The position numbers and the translations under genes were made by a program. Below the pieces are notes generated by a model that did not search any database, was not told the DNA's origin, and was given only the letters and a program-made list of their open reading frames with translations. From Arthrobacter sp. EpRS71 (lineage in GTDB: Bacteria > Actinomycetota > Actinomycetes > Actinomycetales > Micrococcaceae), in contig NZ_LNUV01000006.1 in NCBI RefSeq assembly GCF_001512285.1, positions 2,402,809-2,466,808 of the forward strand: a stretch of 64,000 nucleotides of DNA, given 5' to 3'. Positions 61,952 through 64,000 of the stretch are shown here, piece after piece. Within the stretch, counting starts at the first letter, position 1, and every line of letters begins with the position of its first letter.

Positions 61952-64000
61952 ATGAATCAAAAAGTCCACGCCACTGCCGAACCCGCATCGATCCTGTCAC
62001 GTCTCGACGAAGCGGGTGTGCTGCTTGAAACATCCGGTCACCGTCTGGCCGCATACTCATACGATGCGTCCAACTACCGTGTACCGCCCCTGGCCGTTGT
62101 CTTCCCGCGCCATGTTGACGACGTCGTGGCAGTGGTGGACGCCTGCCGAGAAACAGGCACACCCCTGATCAGCCGCGGCGGAGGAACCTCCATGGCCGGC
62201 AATGCGATCGGTCCGGGGGTCGTACTGGACTTCTCCCGCCATATGAATCGGATTCTGGAGATCGACGCTGTCGGCGGAACAGCCAACGTAGAGGCCGGCG
62301 TGGTTCTGGCGACGCTGACAAAGGAGAGTGAGAAGGCTACAGGCGGGACCTTGACGTTCGCGCCGGATCCTTCGTCCAAGAATCGCGCCACCATTGGTGG
62401 GGCGATCGGCAATGACGCCTGCGGCAACCACTCGGTCCGTTACGGGCGAACGTCGGATCACGTGGTGGAGATCGACGTCATCACCACCGACGGTGCACGG
62501 CTCACCGCCACTGCCAACGGACTACGGGCAACAGATCCCTCTGACGCTCATTCGGTGGCCCGCGCGTTCGAACTCTTAGAGGATCTCAAAGAGCTCGGCC
62601 AAAGCAACCTTGCGGCGTTCCGGATGGAGCTTGGCCGCATCCCACGACAGGTCTCCGGCTACCATCTGGCCAATCTTCTCCCAGAAAATGGCCTCAACGT
62701 TGCACGTGCCCTGGTGGGAACCGAGGGCACCTGCGGGGTTGTTGTCAGCGCACGGATGAAGCTGGTACCAAAGGCCCCAAGCGCATTACTGGTTTGCCTT
62801 GGGTACGCCGACGTTGTTGACGCCGCGAAAGACATCGAAACCATCCTGGAATTCTCCCCCGCCGCAGTGGAGGGCATCGACGAAGCCATTGTGGACACAA
62901 TGCGACTGCGGCGCGGCGCAGATTCAGTGCAGGGTCTTCCTGAAGGAAAAGCCTTCCTTTACGTAGACCTGGACGGTGACAACCCCGAAGCTGTCGCCCG
63001 GGAGGCTGATCGCCTCCTGAAGCGACTTGCCGCAAACGGCCGGCTGACAGATGGGCGGGCCGTTCCGGATGCGGCACAGCGCGCCACTTTGTGGCGTGTC
63101 CGGGAAGACGGCGCTGGACTGTCTTCCCGACCCGCCAGTGGCGGAGAATCCCAAGCAGGCTGGGAAGATTCAGCAGTCGCGCCCGAAAACCTCGCCACCT
63201 ACCTCGCCGACTTCCGCGCCCTCTTGAACGAATATGGACTGACCGGCATCATGTACGGACACTTCGGCGCCGGCTGCATGCATATCCGCATCACCTATGA
63301 CCTGCGCAGCGAAGAAGGCCGCAGCGTATTCCGAAAATTCACACGGGCCGCAGCCGAACTCGTCGTACGCCACGGCGGTTCGCTCTCCGGCGAACACGGA
63401 GACGGCCGGGCCCGCTCCGCTCTGCTCCCCGTCATGTACTCCCCAACCATGATGTCAGCATTCGAGACATACCGACGAATGTGGGACAGAACCGGAATCT
63501 TGAACCCCGGCTCCATAACCGAGGCCGACGCCTTCGACAGTAACCTGGCCCTTGAAGGCGTACCGTCCCGCGAATGGCGGACCCACTTCGAGCTCCGACC
63601 AATCGAAGCCTCAGCCGCCGGCGCCGACCCGTGGGTGCATGCCGTCCAGGCCTGCATCGGCGTCGGACGCTGCCGCTCCGACGCCGGCGGGGTTATGTGC
63701 CCAAGCTTCCGCGCAACCGGTGATGAGAAGGATTCAACGCGCGGCCGATCCAGGGTACTCCAAGACATGGTCCGAGGTGCCCGCAGTATCGACGAGGGAT
63801 GGAAATCCGAAGACGTTCGAGAAGCACTCGACCTCTGCCTTGCCTGTAAGGCATGCTCCAACGACTGCCCAGCCGGAGTCGACATGGCCACGTACAAGTC
63901 CGAGTTCTTCTCGCACTACTACGAAGGTAGGATCCGCCCCATGTCGCACTTCTCCCTTGGCTGGCTCCCGCGATGGCTCAGGCTTACCACCCTGATTAGT
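61952..64000 (+). CDS. FAD-linked oxidase with Fe-S domain (YdiJ / D-2-hydroxyacid dehydrogenase type), cut by right edge
   Basis: 683 residues are visible and the frame is still open at 64000. FAD_binding_4 domain (residues about 45-250: PLISRGGGTSMAGNAIGPGV, ATIGGAIGNDACGNHSVRYG). FAD oxidase C-terminal domain ends near HGGSLSGEHGDGRARSALLP. A ferredoxin-like region follows with CIGVGRC and CLACKACSNDCPAGVD. This is the layout of D-2-hydroxyglutarate/D-lactate dehydrogenases of about 950-1000 residues, which also have a CCG domain, here beyond the edge. It would oxidise a D-2-hydroxy acid and pass electrons to quinone. It follows the cupin gene by 226 bases. Confidence 0.9.
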   Translation, partial: MNQKVHATAEPASILSRLDEAGVLLETSGHRLAAYSYDASNYRVPPLAVVFPRHVDDVVAVVDACRETGTPLISRGGGTSMAGNAIGPGVVLDFSRHMNRILEIDAVGGTANVEAGVVLATLTKESEKATGGTLTFAPDPSSKNRATIGGAIGNDACGNHSVRYGRTSDHVVEIDVITTDGARLTATANGLRATDPSDAHSVARAFELLEDLKELGQSNLAAFRMELGRIPRQVSGYHLANLLPENGLNVARALVGTEGTCGVVVSARMKLVPKAPSALLVCLGYADVVDAAKDIETILEFSPAAVEGIDEAIVDTMRLRRGADSVQGLPEGKAFLYVDLDGDNPEAVAREADRLLKRLAANGRLTDGRAVPDAAQRATLWRVREDGAGLSSRPASGGESQAGWEDSAVAPENLATYLADFRALLNEYGLTGIMYGHFGAGCMHIRITYDLRSEEGRSVFRKFTRAAAELVVRHGGSLSGEHGDGRARSALLPVMYSPTMMSAFETYRRMWDRTGILNPGSITEADAFDSNLALEGVPSREWRTHFELRPIEASAAGADPWVHAVQACIGVGRCRSDAGGVMCPSFRATGDEKDSTRGRSRVLQDMVRGARSIDEGWKSEDVREALDLCLACKACSNDCPAGVDMATYKSEFFSHYYEGRIRPMSHFSLGWLPRWLRLTTLIS

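Overview
The window looks like an accessory, catabolic region of a high-GC actinobacterium, most likely Arthrobacter/Paenarthrobacter/Pseudarthrobacter. This rests on codon use, frequent GTG/TTG starts, ATGA gene overlaps and family content. No rRNA, tRNA, CRISPR array, replication gene or prophage was seen. Almost every intact gene is a transporter, a carbon-source enzyme or its local regulator. The genes form modules, each with its own TetR, RpiR, LysR or GntR regulator.

Layout. 1-1750 is a gene graveyard: a frameshifted IS3-family transposase, the tail of a phosphomannomutase and the tail of a sugar ABC permease. 1753-4421 (-) is a class I fumarase/mesaconase plus a beta-lactamase-fold serine hydrolase. 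Just upstream, 4482-4840 is a decayed copy of the lysR/caiB intergenic region found intact at about 34252-34625. 5146-7288 (-) is an APC permease, a small coupled protein and a universal stress protein (USP). 7555-9320 (-) is an aminotransferase and a TetR regulator. 9604-14431 (+) is a leader ORF, an RraA-type aldolase, a polar amino-acid ABC transporter and two small proteins. 14592-20479 (-) is a tripartite tricarboxylate transporter (tctBAC) with an RraA-type aldolase, a USP and a frameshifted second tctC; its RpiR regulator is divergent at 20625. 21858 is an MFS carrier whose upstream region is a decayed copy of the rpiR promoter. 23367-27566 (+) is a second tct module carrying LigJ and LigK, the last steps of protocatechuate 4,5-cleavage/gallate catabolism, with a convergent RpiR and a third tctC (28530), USP and small protein.

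30678-37235 holds a CocE-type hydrolase and a DinB-like protein, followed by a likely itaconate/mesaconate module: CaiB CoA-transferase, LysR regulator, MaoC hydratase, CitE-like lyase and a small protein. 37474-42900 holds an NTF2-like protein, a class III aminotransferase, a GntR regulator, a semialdehyde dehydrogenase and PdxS. 43863-55939 (-) is one ten-gene run: a polyamine-type ABC importer, an aldehyde dehydrogenase, a trimethylamine-dehydrogenase-like flavoprotein, ETF beta and alpha, a membrane cytochrome b and an M24 creatinase/prolidase-fold hydrolase. Divergent from it are a nitrilase-family amidase and a zinc alcohol dehydrogenase. A GntR regulator, SSADH, a cupin and a large FAD/Fe-S oxidoreductase (cut by the right edge) complete this module.

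Most notable points: (1) a family of small proteins (80-96 aa) with a shared core of about 60 residues, encoded three times beside three different uptake/catabolic modules, once translationally coupled to the lyase gene; (2) an amine-oxidising operon whose TMADH-like enzyme lacks the residues for covalent FMN and for the trimethylamine pocket; (3) a decayed promoter duplication that may have placed the fumarase under the itaconate-module LysR regulator; (4) recurring operator-like motifs linking promoters of each module.
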